The notes: generated by a model not told the origin, from the sequence alone. DNA of 64,000 bases from Opitutaceae bacterium TAV5 (GCA_000242935.3 CP007053.1:620001-684000); one strand, 5' to 3'. Positions 1 through 10,031 are shown, numbered from the stretch's first letter. Numbers and translations are program-made.

Positions 1-2
1 CC

Positions 3-491
3 TCAAAAGCCCATTGCCTGACGGTCAACGACTGCTGCAACACGTGCAGCGCACTCCACGAAACCTGTTACCGCGCCCAGATCACCAAAACCACCCAAGC
101 CTTCGTGCGCCGCGCCGGCATCCCGGACGGCAAGTGGTCGATCTCGTTCCAGTCACGCCTCGCCGGCGAACCCTGGCTCACGCCGTACACCGACAAGGAG
201 CTCGAACGCCTGCCGGCCGAAGGCAAAAAACGCCTCGTCATCTTCACCCCCGCCTTCGTGGCCGACTGCCTCGAGACGCTCGAGGAAATCGCCATGACCG
301 GCGAGAAAACCTTTCTCGAGGCCGGCGGCGAAGCGTTCCTCCACGTGCCCTGCCTCAACGATTCCCCCGCTTACATCCGGTTCCTCGCCGGTCGCGTGCG
401 CGCCTGGCTCGCGCACGAATCCCCCACCGCAACCCATGTCAAGGAAGCCGCCCGCCAGCTCGTGTCCGCCCAGGAAGATGTCTCTGCCTGA
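3..491 (+). CDS. hemH: Ferrochelatase, C-terminal part (5' end outside window)
   Basis: Inserts ferrous iron into protoporphyrin IX in the last step of protoheme synthesis. The frame is open from base 3, so only about the last 162 residues are seen. They carry the typical ferrochelatase C-terminal half: a Cys-rich stretch (SHCL/AHCL-like segment with DCC), then SFQSRL, a PWLTPYTD-like segment, and a tail with TPAFVADCLETLEEI. The Cys-rich form resembles ferrochelatases of Bacteroidota rather than those of Escherichia coli. Whether the cysteines bind a cluster cannot be told from the sequence. The DUF1275 gene starts 5 bases after the stop and is probably co-transcribed. Confidence 0.93.
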   Translation, partial: SKAHCLTVNDCCNTCSALHETCYRAQITKTTQAFVRRAGIPDGKWSISFQSRLAGEPWLTPYTDKELERLPAEGKKRLVIFTPAFVADCLETLEEIAMTGEKTFLEAGGEAFLHVPCLNDSPAYIRFLAGRVRAWLAHESPTATHVKEAARQLVSAQEDVSA

Positions 492-496
492 CAGCC

Positions 497-1309
497 ATGT
501 CTGCCGAGGCCCTTTCCTCTCCATCCGCCGCCACCCCGCCCCCGCCGCCTCCCTCCGCTGAGCCTCGCCCGGCCGCGACCACGAAGCATCTGCCGCCCTG
601 GGTCGCGCTCGGGGGTTTCCTGCTCACGCTGGTCGCGGGTTGCATCAACGCCGTCGGCCTTCTCGGGCTCGGGCACCAGGCGATCACCCACCTCACCGGC
701 ACGATCACGATTCTCGGCACGAACTTCGCCTACGACAACATGCCCGGCGCGCTCAACGCGCTGTGCGTGATCTTTTTCTTTTTCGTCGGCTGCACGATCA
801 GCGGTTTCACCATCCGCGGCCGCACCGTGAAGCTCGGCCGCCGCTATGGCTTCATCCTCGCCGGCGAATCATGCCTGCTCTTTGTCGCCGTCTGGTTTCT
901 CAACCGCGGCAGCATCGTCGGCGACTACCTCGCCTCCACCGCCTGCGGCATGCAGAACGGCATGGCCACCACCTACAGCGGCGCGATCGTACGCACCTCG
1001 CACATGACGGGCATCGTCACCGATCTCGGCGTCGCCCTCGGCCAGTTCCTGCGCGGGCTGCCGGTCGAGTGGATCCGCGTGCGCCTGCTGGCCTCGCTCC
1101 TCGCCGGCTTCACCTTCGGCGGCATCGCCGGAGCGCTGTTGTACCGGCTGGTCCACTACAACGCGCTGCTCGTCCCCGCCGCCATCTGCGGCGCCTGCGG
1201 CGGACTCTACATGCTCAAAAAACACCTCGACCGCGAAAAGAAGAAACGCTGGGCGGCGCGACGCAAACTCATCGCCGAACGCCGGCAGTCGAAACGCGGC
1301 AAGGCGTAG
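497..1309 (+). CDS. DUF1275 (YoaK-like) membrane protein
   Basis: A 270-residue integral membrane protein of the YoaK/DUF1275 family, whose function is not established. After a Pro/Ala-rich cytoplasmic start (residues 1-30) there are about six hydrophobic segments. The family-typical loop with a Gly-His-x-Thr-Gly-like stretch (HLTGTIT, near residue 65) and the second half with QNG and SHMTG are visible. A strongly basic C-terminal tail (KKHLDREKKKR onward) is presumably cytoplasmic. The ATG at 497 lies just behind the hemH stop. A reading frame open further upstream overlaps hemH in another frame and is not used. Confidence 0.85.
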   Translation: MSAEALSSPSAATPPPPPPSAEPRPAATTKHLPPWVALGGFLLTLVAGCINAVGLLGLGHQAITHLTGTITILGTNFAYDNMPGALNALCVIFFFFVGCTISGFTIRGRTVKLGRRYGFILAGESCLLFVAVWFLNRGSIVGDYLASTACGMQNGMATTYSGAIVRTSHMTGIVTDLGVALGQFLRGLPVEWIRVRLLASLLAGFTFGGIAGALLYRLVHYNALLVPAAICGACGGLYMLKKHLDREKKKRWAARRKLIAERRQSKRGKA

Positions 1310-1358
1310 AAATGAAAGGGGCGCGGGCGGGACGCTCGCGTCACATCCCGTCCGCCTT

Positions 1359-2444
1359 CTATTTCCCCATCGGCAGCGCCTCGACCGCGTCGCCGGCTCG
1401 CAGCATGGCATTGGGATTGACGATCACCGGCGTGTCCGCCGCCAGCGAGCCGGAGGTCACCTCGACGCTCGGGCCGAAATTGCGTCCCGGCCGGACTTCC
1501 TGAAAGGCCACCTTGCCCTCGCTCACGACCGCAACCGTGGTCTTGCCGCTCTCGACCAGCAACGTGTTGGTCGGCACGACAAACGTGCCCGGCGACGGCG
1601 GCAGCTCGAAAGCCGCCGTGCCCGTCAGGCCGGCGGGCAGGATGAAATCCGGATTATCCAGCAGCAACTCGGCGCGCATCGTGCCGGAGGCCGTGTCGAA
1701 AACACGGCTGAAGCGCGCCACCTGCGCGGGGAAGGTGCGTCCGGGCAATTCGTTGAAACGCACCGTGGCCTCCGTGCCGATCGAGAGCCGCAGGGCGATA
1801 TCGGGCGTGGCGTTGATCGCGAAGCGCAGCTTGTCGATCCGCGCGATCCGGTAGAGCCAGCCGTCGGTCGCCGCGGAATCGCCGCGCACGTGGTCGCCGC
1901 GGTCGAAATTGCGCGCGGAGATCACGGCGTCGAACGGAGCGCGGACGATCGCGAACCGTTGCAACTCCTCCAGCCGGGCGAGCGCGGCCTTCGAGGCCCG
2001 GACCGCGGCGTCGGCTTCGGTGGCGGTCGTCGTGCGCTGTTCGGATTCCTCCAGCGAGATCGCGTTGGAGCCGAGCAGGCTGGTGGAGCGTTTGGCGAGC
2101 ACGCGGGCGTTTTCCGCGCGGGCGATGGCCTGGTCCACGGCGGCGCGCGCGGAATCCACGGCGCGGTCGATTTCCGGCGCATCCACGACCGCGAGCACGT
2201 CGCCGGCCTTGACCATGTCGCCGATATCGAACTTGCGCTCGCGCACGATGCCGGTGGCGCGCGTGTAGACGCTGACGGCCTCGTACGGCTCGGTGCGACC
2301 GGGGATTTCGTACAGGCGGGAAGTCGTCGCCAGGGAGGGCGCGACCGTGCGGACAGGGGTCCGGTTTTCCTGCGCGACCAGCGCCGGAACGACGGCGAGC
2401 AGCGACAGGACAACAGGGAGACGGAGTGATGTGGCAGAGTTCAT
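1359..2444 (-). CDS. RND efflux periplasmic adaptor (membrane fusion protein)
   Basis: A 361-residue HlyD/AcrA-type adaptor that joins an RND pump to an outer-membrane channel. It has a signal peptide (MNSATSLRLPVVLSLL onward, residues 1-27), a split biotinyl-lipoyl-like domain (VYTRATGIVRERKFDIGDMV near residue 60 and RAPFDAVISARNFDRGDHV near 170), an Ala-rich coiled-coil hairpin between the halves and a beta-barrel C-terminus. The start at 2444 is chosen because it gives the signal peptide directly. It lies 187 bases downstream of the permease gene, so the order is permease then adaptor, the reverse of the common arrangement. No TolC-type channel gene is in the window. Confidence 0.88.
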   Translation of the reverse strand: MNSATSLRLPVVLSLLAVVPALVAQENRTPVRTVAPSLATTSRLYEIPGRTEPYEAVSVYTRATGIVRERKFDIGDMVKAGDVLAVVDAPEIDRAVDSARAAVDQAIARAENARVLAKRSTSLLGSNAISLEESEQRTTTATEADAAVRASKAALARLEELQRFAIVRAPFDAVISARNFDRGDHVRGDSAATDGWLYRIARIDKLRFAINATPDIALRLSIGTEATVRFNELPGRTFPAQVARFSRVFDTASGTMRAELLLDNPDFILPAGLTGTAAFELPPSPGTFVVPTNTLLVESGKTTVAVVSEGKVAFQEVRPGRNFGPSVEVTSGSLAADTPVIVNPNAMLRAGDAVEALPMGK

Positions 2445-2472
2445 AAGTCGTAAAAAAGTCCGGAAAATTTGC

Positions 2473-2610
2473 ACAGAAGCGTGGAAACGAAGGCTCGCTG
2501 GTGGATGGAGGATGATCGGGCGAAAGAGACGTTCTTTGTTTTGAAGAAAAAGAGTTCCGGATGCGGGACGGGTGGCGGGTGCTGGAGCGCCTTCGTTTCC
2601 ACGCTTCTGT
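2473..2610. repeat. 22-bp inverted repeat between permease and adaptor genes
   Basis: Two perfectly complementary 22-base arms lie at 2473-2494 and 2589-2610, separated by 94 bases, inside the permease-adaptor gap. An mRNA crossing it could form a long stem with a large loop. It may be a mobile palindromic repeat or a structure that lowers expression of the adaptor; the sequence does not decide between these. Confidence 0.7.
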
Positions 2611-2631
2611 TCAAAATGGATCGGGTCTTCA

Positions 2632-5600
2632 TCAGGAGGCGGTTTTTTTCGCGCCGAACCGCCCGCGCACGGCGGCGAAGACCACCGGCACCAGAAACAG
2701 CGAGGCGCAGGTGCCGAAGACGAGGCCGCCGATGACGGCGCGGCCGAGCGGCGCATTCTGCTCGCCGCCCTCCGCGTGGCCGATCGCCATCGGGATGACC
2801 CCGAGGATCATCGCCAGCGCCGTCATCGTGACCGGACGCAGGCGCGTGGTCGCGGCGTTGATCGCGGCCTCGAACGGCGCGATGCCCTCGTTGGTCAGGT
2901 CGCGGGCAAAGCTGCTCACGAGCACGCTGTTGGCCGTGGATACACCCACGACCATGATGATGCCCATGAGCGCCGGCACGCTTAGCGGAGTGCCGGTGAG
3001 CCAGAGCGAAAAGAGCGCGCCGGACACCGCCACCGGCAGACCGCTGATCGCCACGAAAGGCAGCGTCCACGACTGGAAATTCACCACCATGACGAGGAAC
3101 ACGAGCACCGCCGCCAGGCCGAGTCCGCCGATCAGTTCGGAGTAGGCCGAACGCATGAGCGCGGCCTGGCCGGCGAGCTCGATCCGGTTGGCCGGTTTCA
3201 GCCGCGGGCGAAGTTCGTCGATAATTTTTTCGAGGTCGGCGGTGAGGCTGCCGAGGTCGCGGCCGGCCGCGTTGGCCACCACGGTCCACGTCGGCTGCAT
3301 GGTGGTGCGCGAGACGCTGGCGGGCGCCCGTTTCTCGCTGACCGTGGCGAAGGCCCGCAACGGCACGGGCGCACCGCCGCCGGTCGAGGGACGGATGGGC
3401 AGGTTGAGCAGTTGCTCGACCGAGTCGAGAATCGCCGGCGGCGCGATGACCTGCACGTCGTAGGCGGCTCCCGTGCCGGGATCGGACCAGAAACTGGGCG
3501 CCACCGAGCCGCCGCTGCCGAGCGCCGCGAGCAGCGCGTTCGACGCATCCTGCTGCGTGATGCCGAAGGTGGCGGCGCGGGCGCGGTCCACGCGGATCGC
3601 GTAGCCCGGCTGGTCGAGCACCTCGCGCAGGGTCACGTCAACGGCCCCGGGCACCTTGACGAAACGCTCCCGGAGCTCCTTCGCCAGAGCGAGGTTGCCG
3701 GCGATATCGCGGCCGGTGAAGCGCACCTCGAACGTCGTCGGCGCGCCCGAGGCCAGCGTCTGGCTGGTGGCGTCGGCGGGACGGAAAAACGACTGCGCAT
3801 CGGGAAACTTCTCCGCCAGCATGGCGCGGATTTTTTCGATGTAGCCATCGCTCGGCCCGTGCTTGTCGGCGAGCTGCACGAGGATCTCGCCGTCGGCGGA
3901 GCTGATGGCGGTCGTCTCGACCCAGGCCTGGTTGACGGCGCTGGGCGTGCCGATGTTTTCCACGACAAACTGCAATTCATCCCGCGGGATCAGGCTGCGG
4001 ATCTCGCGCTGCATGTCGGCCATGATGCGCGCCGTATCCTCGACACGGATACCACTCGGCACCCGGACGAAGAGCCGGATGAGGCCGGCGTCGGTTTTCG
4101 GGAAAAACTCGCGGCCGGACTTGAGCGCGGCAAACACGCCGAGCGAGACGGCCACCGCCACCGGGATGAGCACGAGGTATTTCCGCCCGAGAATCGCGCG
4201 CAGGAACCGGCCCTGGACTCCGGCGGCGCGGTCCACGCCGTGCTCGATGCCGTGATGGATGCGGCCGAGGCCGCGCGGCGGCCGGCCCTCGCGGCGCTTT
4301 TCGGCGCGCAGCTCGGAGGGCAGGATGATCGACGCCAGCGTGGGGACGAGCGTGCGGGCGAGCAGGTAGCTGGCGAGCATCGCGAAAACGACGGCGAGCG
4401 CGAGCGGACGGAAGACGTAGGACGCCGTGCCCGTGAGCAGGAAGATCGGCAGGAAGACGATGCAGATAGAGAGCGTCGAAACGAATTCGGGAAACGCCAC
4501 CTGCTTCGCGCCGTCCACGATCGCCTGGCGCACGTCCTTGCCGAGCGAGATTTGCCGTTTGATGTTCTCGATCTCGACCAGCGAGTTGTCCACGAGGATG
4601 CCGATGGCGAGCGCGAGGCCGCCGAGCGTCATCAGGTTGAACGTGGCGCCGACGAGGTTGAGCCCGACGATGGAGCAAAGCAGCGCGAGCGGGATCGAGG
4701 TGAGCACGATCAGCGTCGAGCGCCACGAGCCGAGGAAGAGCAGCACCACGGCGGCGACGAGGCCGCCGACGAGCAGGATTTCGTGCCGCACCCCGTCCAC
4801 CGCCGCCCGCACGAAGACGGACTGGTCGAAGATCGGCTCGATGTTCATCCCCGCCGGCGCGGAGGCGCGGATTTCGGGGAGGCGCGCGAGGATGCCGTCG
4901 ATGATGTCCACCGTGGAGGCGTTGCCGAGCTTGAGGATGGAGACCATGACGGCGTTCTGGCCGTTGAGGCGGGCGATGTTGGTGGAGACGGCCTCGCCGT
5001 CGCGCACGTTGGCGACGTCGCGCAGGAGAATCATTTTCCCGTCAACGGAGCGCAGCGGCAGGTCGAGAAATCCCTGCACGTTTTCCGGGCTGGCGTTGAT
5101 TTCCACGGGCAGTTCGCGTTCGCCCTCGCGCAGGGAGCCGGAGGGAAGCGTGAGGTTTTGCCGGCCGATGGCGGCGCTGACGTCGGCGGCGGAGAGACCG
5201 AAGGCAATGAGCGCATCGGGATCGAGATCGACCATGACCTGGCGCGAGGCGCCGCCGTAGGGCAGCGAGATGCGCATGCCGGGCACGCTCTGGAGCTGGG
5301 CGCGGAGGGCGAGGCGCGCGTAGTCGAAAAGCTGTCCGCTCGACATCGTGTCCGACGACATCACGAGCTGGATGATCGGCACGCTCGAGGGGCTCGTGCG
5401 CACGACGAGCGGCGGCGTGGTGCCGGTGGGCATGCGCCGGAGAATCGTCTGCGAGACGCCGGTGGTCTGCGTCATCGCGGTGTTGATGTCCACGTAGGGC
5501 TGGAAGCGCAGCTTGATGAGCGCGGTGCCGTTGGAGGACTCGGAGCGGACCTCGAGCAGATCGTCCACGTTGTTGAGGATGGCGATCTCGGAAAACGAGG

Positions 5601-5790
5601 TGAGCTTCGACGCCATCTCGGCGGCATTGAGACCGTTGTAGGTCCACACGACCATGATCTCCGGGCTGTCCACGCGCGGCAGGATGTCGGTGGACATGCG
5701 CCGCCCCGACATCACGCCAAAAAGCAGGATCAGGATGGCGAGGACGGCGATGGTGTACTTGTAACGAAGCGCGAAGAGAACGATCCACAT
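2632..5790 (-). CDS. RND efflux permease (AcrB/MexB-like)
   Basis: A 1052-residue inner-membrane proton-driven exporter, the usual length of the HAE1/AcrB family. The first transmembrane helix is at residues 9-28, followed by a large periplasmic porter loop, a helix bundle near 335-480, a second porter loop and a C-terminal bundle. The helix-4 region reads GILVDNSLVEIENI, where the proton-relay Asp pair of AcrB is Asp-Asn, as in many environmental homologues. The substrate cannot be predicted. It is the first gene of a permease-adaptor pair and is divergent from a response regulator gene, a common arrangement for self-regulated pumps. Confidence 0.93.
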   Translation of the reverse strand: MWIVLFALRYKYTIAVLAILILLFGVMSGRRMSTDILPRVDSPEIMVVWTYNGLNAAEMASKLTSFSEIAILNNVDDLLEVRSESSNGTALIKLRFQPYVDINTAMTQTTGVSQTILRRMPTGTTPPLVVRTSPSSVPIIQLVMSSDTMSSGQLFDYARLALRAQLQSVPGMRISLPYGGASRQVMVDLDPDALIAFGLSAADVSAAIGRQNLTLPSGSLREGERELPVEINASPENVQGFLDLPLRSVDGKMILLRDVANVRDGEAVSTNIARLNGQNAVMVSILKLGNASTVDIIDGILARLPEIRASAPAGMNIEPIFDQSVFVRAAVDGVRHEILLVGGLVAAVVLLFLGSWRSTLIVLTSIPLALLCSIVGLNLVGATFNLMTLGGLALAIGILVDNSLVEIENIKRQISLGKDVRQAIVDGAKQVAFPEFVSTLSICIVFLPIFLLTGTASYVFRPLALAVVFAMLASYLLARTLVPTLASIILPSELRAEKRREGRPPRGLGRIHHGIEHGVDRAAGVQGRFLRAILGRKYLVLIPVAVAVSLGVFAALKSGREFFPKTDAGLIRLFVRVPSGIRVEDTARIMADMQREIRSLIPRDELQFVVENIGTPSAVNQAWVETTAISSADGEILVQLADKHGPSDGYIEKIRAMLAEKFPDAQSFFRPADATSQTLASGAPTTFEVRFTGRDIAGNLALAKELRERFVKVPGAVDVTLREVLDQPGYAIRVDRARAATFGITQQDASNALLAALGSGGSVAPSFWSDPGTGAAYDVQVIAPPAILDSVEQLLNLPIRPSTGGGAPVPLRAFATVSEKRAPASVSRTTMQPTWTVVANAAGRDLGSLTADLEKIIDELRPRLKPANRIELAGQAALMRSAYSELIGGLGLAAVLVFLVMVVNFQSWTLPFVAISGLPVAVSGALFSLWLTGTPLSVPALMGIIMVVGVSTANSVLVSSFARDLTNEGIAPFEAAINAATTRLRPVTMTALAMILGVIPMAIGHAEGGEQNAPLGRAVIGGLVFGTCASLFLVPVVFAAVRGRFGAKKTAS

Positions 5791-6030
5791 GGTGGCGGTG
5801 GTAGTGAAAAGGCGGCGTGGCCGGGTCGTGCGACCGGCGACAGGCCGGCGGAACGATGCGTCCCCATTCTAGCAGAAACCGCGCCCCGAATGTATGCCGG
5901 CGGACGCCTGTTTTGTAACGAATCATGCCGACGCCGGGACGGGCGACACACTTTGTTACACTTTTCGGGCCGCGCTCCGGAAAAGTTGTGCTACCGTGGC
6001 GCGGACTCACTGCACGCCTGAATATGCCAC
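5791..6030. promoter_or_regulatory. Divergent promoter region, RND pump / two-component system
   Basis: This 240-base gap separates the start codons of the permease (minus) and response regulator (plus), so it should hold both promoters. A TTTTGTAAC stretch near 5911 and a CTTTGTTAC stretch near 5951 are half-site-like. A related TTGTAACGAA occurs near 5758 inside the permease start region. Their use as OmpR-type operator sites is inference. Confidence 0.35.
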
Positions 6031-6750
6031 ATGGAAACCGCGCCGCACATCGCCGTCGTCGACGATAACAGGGAAATCCGCGAACTGGTGGTGCGTTACC
6101 TCGGCGAGCATGGTTACCGGGTGAGCGCGGCGGAAAACGCGGCCGCGTTTCGCCGGTTGCAGGAAAACAGCCCGCCCGATCTCGTCGTGCTCGACATCAT
6201 GATGCCCGGGACGGACGGCCTCGGCCTGTGCCGCGACCTGCGCGCCGCCAGCCCCGTGCCGATCATCTTTCTCACCGCGATGGCCGAGGATACCGACCGG
6301 ATCGTCGGCCTCGAAATGGGCGCCGACGATTATCTCACCAAGCCCTTCAATCCGCGCGAGCTGCTCGCCCGGATCAAGGCCGTGCTCCGCCGCGCGCACG
6401 GTCTGCCCGTCCACCGCGGCGCCGTGCGCGTCGGCAAGCTCCGTTTCGGCGACAAGGTGCTCGACATCGGCCGCCGCGAGGTGCTCGGGCCGGACGGCGT
6501 GGCCGTGCCGCTGAGCACGGCGGAGTTCCGGCTCCTCGGCGTGTTTCTCGAACATCCGGGCGTGGTCCTCAGCCGCGACCAGCTCCTCGACCTCACGCTC
6601 GGCCGCACCGCCGACGTCTGGGATCGCAGCGTAGACAACCAGGTGAGCCGCCTGCGCCGCAAGATCGAGGCCGATCCCGCCCGGCCTGCACTCATCAAGA
6701 CGTGCTGGGGCGACGGATACCAGTTCACCGCCGAAGTGGAGTCCGCATGA
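6031..6750 (+). CDS. OmpR-family response regulator
   Basis: A 239-residue two-domain regulator. The receiver domain (residues 6-120) has the acidic pair D11/D12, phosphoacceptor Asp55 in VVLDIMMPG, Thr82 and Lys104 (DDYLTKPF). The C-terminal winged helix (about 135-236) has the OmpR/PhoB pattern, with SRDQLLDLTLG and a final DGYQF strand. Its stop overlaps the ATG of the histidine kinase by four bases (ATGA), so the two are translationally coupled. Being divergent from the RND genes, it is a likely regulator of that pump, but this is inferred from position only. Confidence 0.95.
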   Translation: METAPHIAVVDDNREIRELVVRYLGEHGYRVSAAENAAAFRRLQENSPPDLVVLDIMMPGTDGLGLCRDLRAASPVPIIFLTAMAEDTDRIVGLEMGADDYLTKPFNPRELLARIKAVLRRAHGLPVHRGAVRVGKLRFGDKVLDIGRREVLGPDGVAVPLSTAEFRLLGVFLEHPGVVLSRDQLLDLTLGRTADVWDRSVDNQVSRLRRKIEADPARPALIKTCWGDGYQFTAEVESA

Positions 6751-8153
6751 AACGCTTCCGGTTGCGCACCCTCAGCAGCCAGCTCATCGGCGTGATGTTG
6801 CTCGCGATCGCGCTCTCGCAGGGCGTGTCGCTGTGTGTGTTTCATCGCGAACACGAGCGCAGCGTGCGCGGCGTCCTGCGCGACGAGTGCCTGGGCCGTA
6901 TCGCCTCCGCCATACGCCTGGCCCAGGTGACGCCTCCGGACCAGCGCGCCGCCACGCTCGCCGCCGTGAGCACCCCGCTCACGCGCTACTGGCTCACGTC
7001 CGGCCCGCCCGGTTCCTCCGCCGCCTGGCAGGAAACCGCGCGCGAACAGCTCCTGCGCGACACGCTCTCCGCCGATCACGGGCAGCCGGTGCCCAGCCTG
7101 TTCCGGCTCGATCCGATGCTCGACCGGCGTTCCGTCGCCGGGTGGGAGGAACTCCCGGCCGACACCTGGCTGGTCGGCCTGCCCGTCCGCCAGCTCGACC
7201 TCGCTCCGTGGAACGGTTTCGGCTTCGCGCTCCGGCTCGGCAACGGCGACTGGCTCAACACCGTTTTCGCCAAGCCCGACTACCTCGTCAAAACCCGACT
7301 CACCACCGAATACTATGCGGCGCTCATCGTCACGGCGCTGCTCTTCGCCTTCGCCGCCTGGCTGATCGCGCGGCGCATCTCGGGTCCGTTGCACACGCTC
7401 ACCCGCTCGGCGGAAAAACTGGGGCGCGGCGAAAATCCCGAGCTGTTGCCCGAAAACGGGCCCGACGACATCCGCGCCACCGTCGCCACATTCAACCGCA
7501 TGCAGGTGCGCCTCCGGCGGTTCGTGGAAGACCGCACGCAGATGATCGCCGCCATCAGCCACGACCTGCGCACGCCCATCACCTCGCTCCGCCTGCGCGC
7601 CGAGTATGTCGAGGACGCCGAGATGCGGGAAAAAATGATCGCCACGCTCGACGGGATGCAGGCGATGACCCAGGCCGTGCTCGCCTTCGCCCGCGAGGAA
7701 GCGACCGAGGAAACCACCCGCACCGTCGATATCGACGCGCTCATCGAAAGCCTTTGCGACGACCTCGCCGGGATCGGCCAGGAGGTGCAATTTGCCGACG
7801 GCCACCGCATCCCCTTCCGTTGCCGCCCCGACGGGCTCAAGCGCGCCCTCACCAACGTCATCGAGAACGCCGTCCGCTACGGCCACCGCGCCCGTGTGCG
7901 CCTGGACCTCGCGCCCGAATGCCTCGGCATCGTCATCGAAGACGACGGACCGGGCATCGCCGAGGAGGAGTTCGAGCGCGTGTTCGCACCCTTTTTCCGG
8001 CTCGAAAGCTCGCGCAACCGCGCCACGGGCGGCGTCGGCCTCGGCCTCGCGATCGCACGCTCCATCGTCCGCGCCCACGGTGGCGACATCGTGCTCGCCA
8101 ACCGCCCCGAAGGCGGCCTCTGCGTGACGATCCGCCTGCCGGTGGCGAAGTGA
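6747..8153 (+). CDS. Sensor histidine kinase
   Basis: A 468-residue membrane kinase of the EnvZ/OmpR type. The first transmembrane segment is at about 10-30, with a periplasmic sensor loop of about 155 residues, a second transmembrane segment near 190-212 and a HAMP linker. The dimerisation domain holds phospho-His272 in AAISHDLRTP. The ATPase domain shows an N box (NVIENAVRYG), G1 (EDDGPGI) and G2 (GGVGLGLAIA). All catalytic motifs are intact. It is the cognate partner of the overlapping response regulator. The signal is unknown, as the sensor loop resembles no ligand-binding family I recognise. Confidence 0.94.
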   Translation: MKRFRLRTLSSQLIGVMLLAIALSQGVSLCVFHREHERSVRGVLRDECLGRIASAIRLAQVTPPDQRAATLAAVSTPLTRYWLTSGPPGSSAAWQETAREQLLRDTLSADHGQPVPSLFRLDPMLDRRSVAGWEELPADTWLVGLPVRQLDLAPWNGFGFALRLGNGDWLNTVFAKPDYLVKTRLTTEYYAALIVTALLFAFAAWLIARRISGPLHTLTRSAEKLGRGENPELLPENGPDDIRATVATFNRMQVRLRRFVEDRTQMIAAISHDLRTPITSLRLRAEYVEDAEMREKMIATLDGMQAMTQAVLAFAREEATEETTRTVDIDALIESLCDDLAGIGQEVQFADGHRIPFRCRPDGLKRALTNVIENAVRYGHRARVRLDLAPECLGIVIEDDGPGIAEEEFERVFAPFFRLESSRNRATGGVGLGLAIARSIVRAHGGDIVLANRPEGGLCVTIRLPVAK

Positions 8154-8225
8154 GCGGGCGGTGCCGGCGCAGACGGGACTTGCGATCAGCGGTCGGGGAT
8201 TGTCAGGCTCGCGCTTCCCTTTCCC

Positions 8226-10031
8226 ATGAGCCATTCCACCCTGCCCGGCGGCCGTTGCCTCCGTCCGTTTTCGTTATTCGTCGCGAGCATCCTGCTCCTC
8301 CTCGTCCCCGCTTCCGGCGACACGCCGGCATCCGCTCCGGGCCGTGATGTCATCGCCGCCTTCACCCGGGCGGCGCGTGGCGAACCGCTCCGCTACGTCG
8401 CCATCGGCGGTTCCATCACCCAGGCAAGCGGCGAAGGCTGGATCGGCCCGTGGCTGCGCGAACAGTTTCCCGAAAGCCGCGTGACCATCATCAACTCCGG
8501 CATGAGCGCCACCGGCAGCTCGCTCGGGATTTTCCGGGCCGAACGCGACATCATTGCCCACCAGCCCGACCTCGTGGCCATCGAATACTGCGTCAACGAC
8601 GGCGGCCTCGTCGACGAGCAGGCCGTGCGCTACATGGAGACGCTGATCGTCCGTCTCAAATCCCTCCCCCGCCCCCCCGCCATCGTCATTGTGGAAGCGG
8701 CCACGCGACACGGCATCAACGCCGAGCGCCACCGCAAGGTCGCCCGCCACTACGGCCTCGCCCACATCGACATGCAGGCCGCGGTCGATACGCATCTTTT
8801 CCCCGACGCCCCCCGCATCCCGCTGCCCCGCGGCGTCGATCGCGGCGGAGGCGGCGAGGCCGCCGCCGCAGCCTGGGCGGAGATTTTCAGCGACAACGTC
8901 CACCCGAACAAAACCGGCCATGCTCTCTACGCCCGCGCCATGGCTGCCACGCTCCGGCCGCTGGCCGACGAAGCCCGCCGCCTCGCGGCCTCCTCGGCCC
9001 GTGCGGACGCCGACCCGCAGCCTGCCGCGCTCCCGGCGCCGCTGAGTGAAAAGCCGCTCCTCCTCGACGCCCGCATGGTTCCGCTGCAAGGGCTCTCCGA
9101 CCCCGCCGGCGCCTGGCGACCGGCCCCGGCCCCGACCACGTGGTACGGCCGTTTTTTCCAGGGCGTGCTCGCCGCCAGCCAACCCGGCGCGGTGTTACAC
9201 CTGCCGTTTCGCGGCACGACCGTCGGCCTGTTTTACGAACTCAATCCCGACCATGGCTCCTTCTACGCCAGCGTGGACGGAGCATTGCCCGCGCAAGTAT
9301 TCACCAACAGCCGCACGGGCTACACCTCGTACCTCGTCGCCCGCAACCTGCCCGCCCGGGAGCACGTGCTCACGCTCGTCCTCCCGCCCGCAACCGCGCC
9401 GGGAGAAACTGCCGGCGTCCCGAAATCCGGTGGCAACGTCCGGCTCGGCTACCTGCTCGTCGCAGGCGAGACCGGAGCAACCCGCGAACCAAGCCCCGCC
9501 GGGACATTCGATGCCGGCAAACTCCAGGCGCTGCGCTTCGCCACCCTGCCCGCCGCGACCTGGCGCTGGGCCGGCCCTTTCCCGGCGGCGGCAGGCCCGG
9601 ACGGCATCGCACCGCTCGACGCCCGCGAGGCGCTGACGGAAAAATTCCTGCCCGAGCCCGGCGAACCCCTCCCCGATTCCGGAACCGCCAAGTCCGTGTC
9701 ATGGCGACCGGTGACCGACACGGAGACCGCCGGCGCCGCCACCGGTCGCGTGGACTTCCATGCCCTGACCGGCTCCACCGCCCCGGGCATCGCCTATGCC
9801 ACCACGCAAATCCGGAGTGACAAGGGCGGCCCGGCCATTCTCTCGGCGGAGGTGGATTATTACGCGCACCTGTGGATCAACGGGGAGCGCGTCATGACGC
9901 TGGACGGTCCGCATCCCGTGCCGGTTTTCCTGCCGGTGACGCTGCGCGCGGGGATCAATGACGTGTTTCTCAAGATCGGTGCCGGCAGCGCCGGCTTCAA
10001 TTTCCGCCTGCGCGTGGCCGAAGTGGATTGA
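8226..10031 (+). CDS. Secreted SGNH/GDSL-type hydrolase, two-domain
   Basis: A 601-residue exported protein with a signal peptide at about residues 1-31. The first domain (about 40-245) is an SGNH esterase fold: nucleophile Ser63 in IGGSIT, an Asn in EYCVND, and the Asp-His pair in DNVHPNK near the end of the domain. The remaining 330 residues are beta-rich and include a LWINGERV segment, as in carbohydrate-active sandwich domains; no catalytic motif is visible there. A role in deacetylating plant or microbial polysaccharide is plausible, given an acetylxylan-esterase-like gene at 17.2 kb, but the substrate is not shown by the sequence. Confidence 0.85.
   Translation: MSHSTLPGGRCLRPFSLFVASILLLLVPASGDTPASAPGRDVIAAFTRAARGEPLRYVAIGGSITQASGEGWIGPWLREQFPESRVTIINSGMSATGSSLGIFRAERDIIAHQPDLVAIEYCVNDGGLVDEQAVRYMETLIVRLKSLPRPPAIVIVEAATRHGINAERHRKVARHYGLAHIDMQAAVDTHLFPDAPRIPLPRGVDRGGGGEAAAAAWAEIFSDNVHPNKTGHALYARAMAATLRPLADEARRLAASSARADADPQPAALPAPLSEKPLLLDARMVPLQGLSDPAGAWRPAPAPTTWYGRFFQGVLAASQPGAVLHLPFRGTTVGLFYELNPDHGSFYASVDGALPAQVFTNSRTGYTSYLVARNLPAREHVLTLVLPPATAPGETAGVPKSGGNVRLGYLLVAGETGATREPSPAGTFDAGKLQALRFATLPAATWRWAGPFPAAAGPDGIAPLDAREALTEKFLPEPGEPLPDSGTAKSVSWRPVTDTETAGAATGRVDFHALTGSTAPGIAYATTQIRSDKGGPAILSAEVDYYAHLWINGERVMTLDGPHPVPVFLPVTLRAGINDVFLKIGAGSAGFNFRLRVAEVD

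Noticed and set aside
3412-6021. An 869-codon open frame on the plus strand opposite the RND permease
   Set aside because: Its translation is rich in Arg, Glu, Gly and Asp with no domain, and it mirrors the third-position GC of the true gene. The antisense gene is a full-length RND permease.
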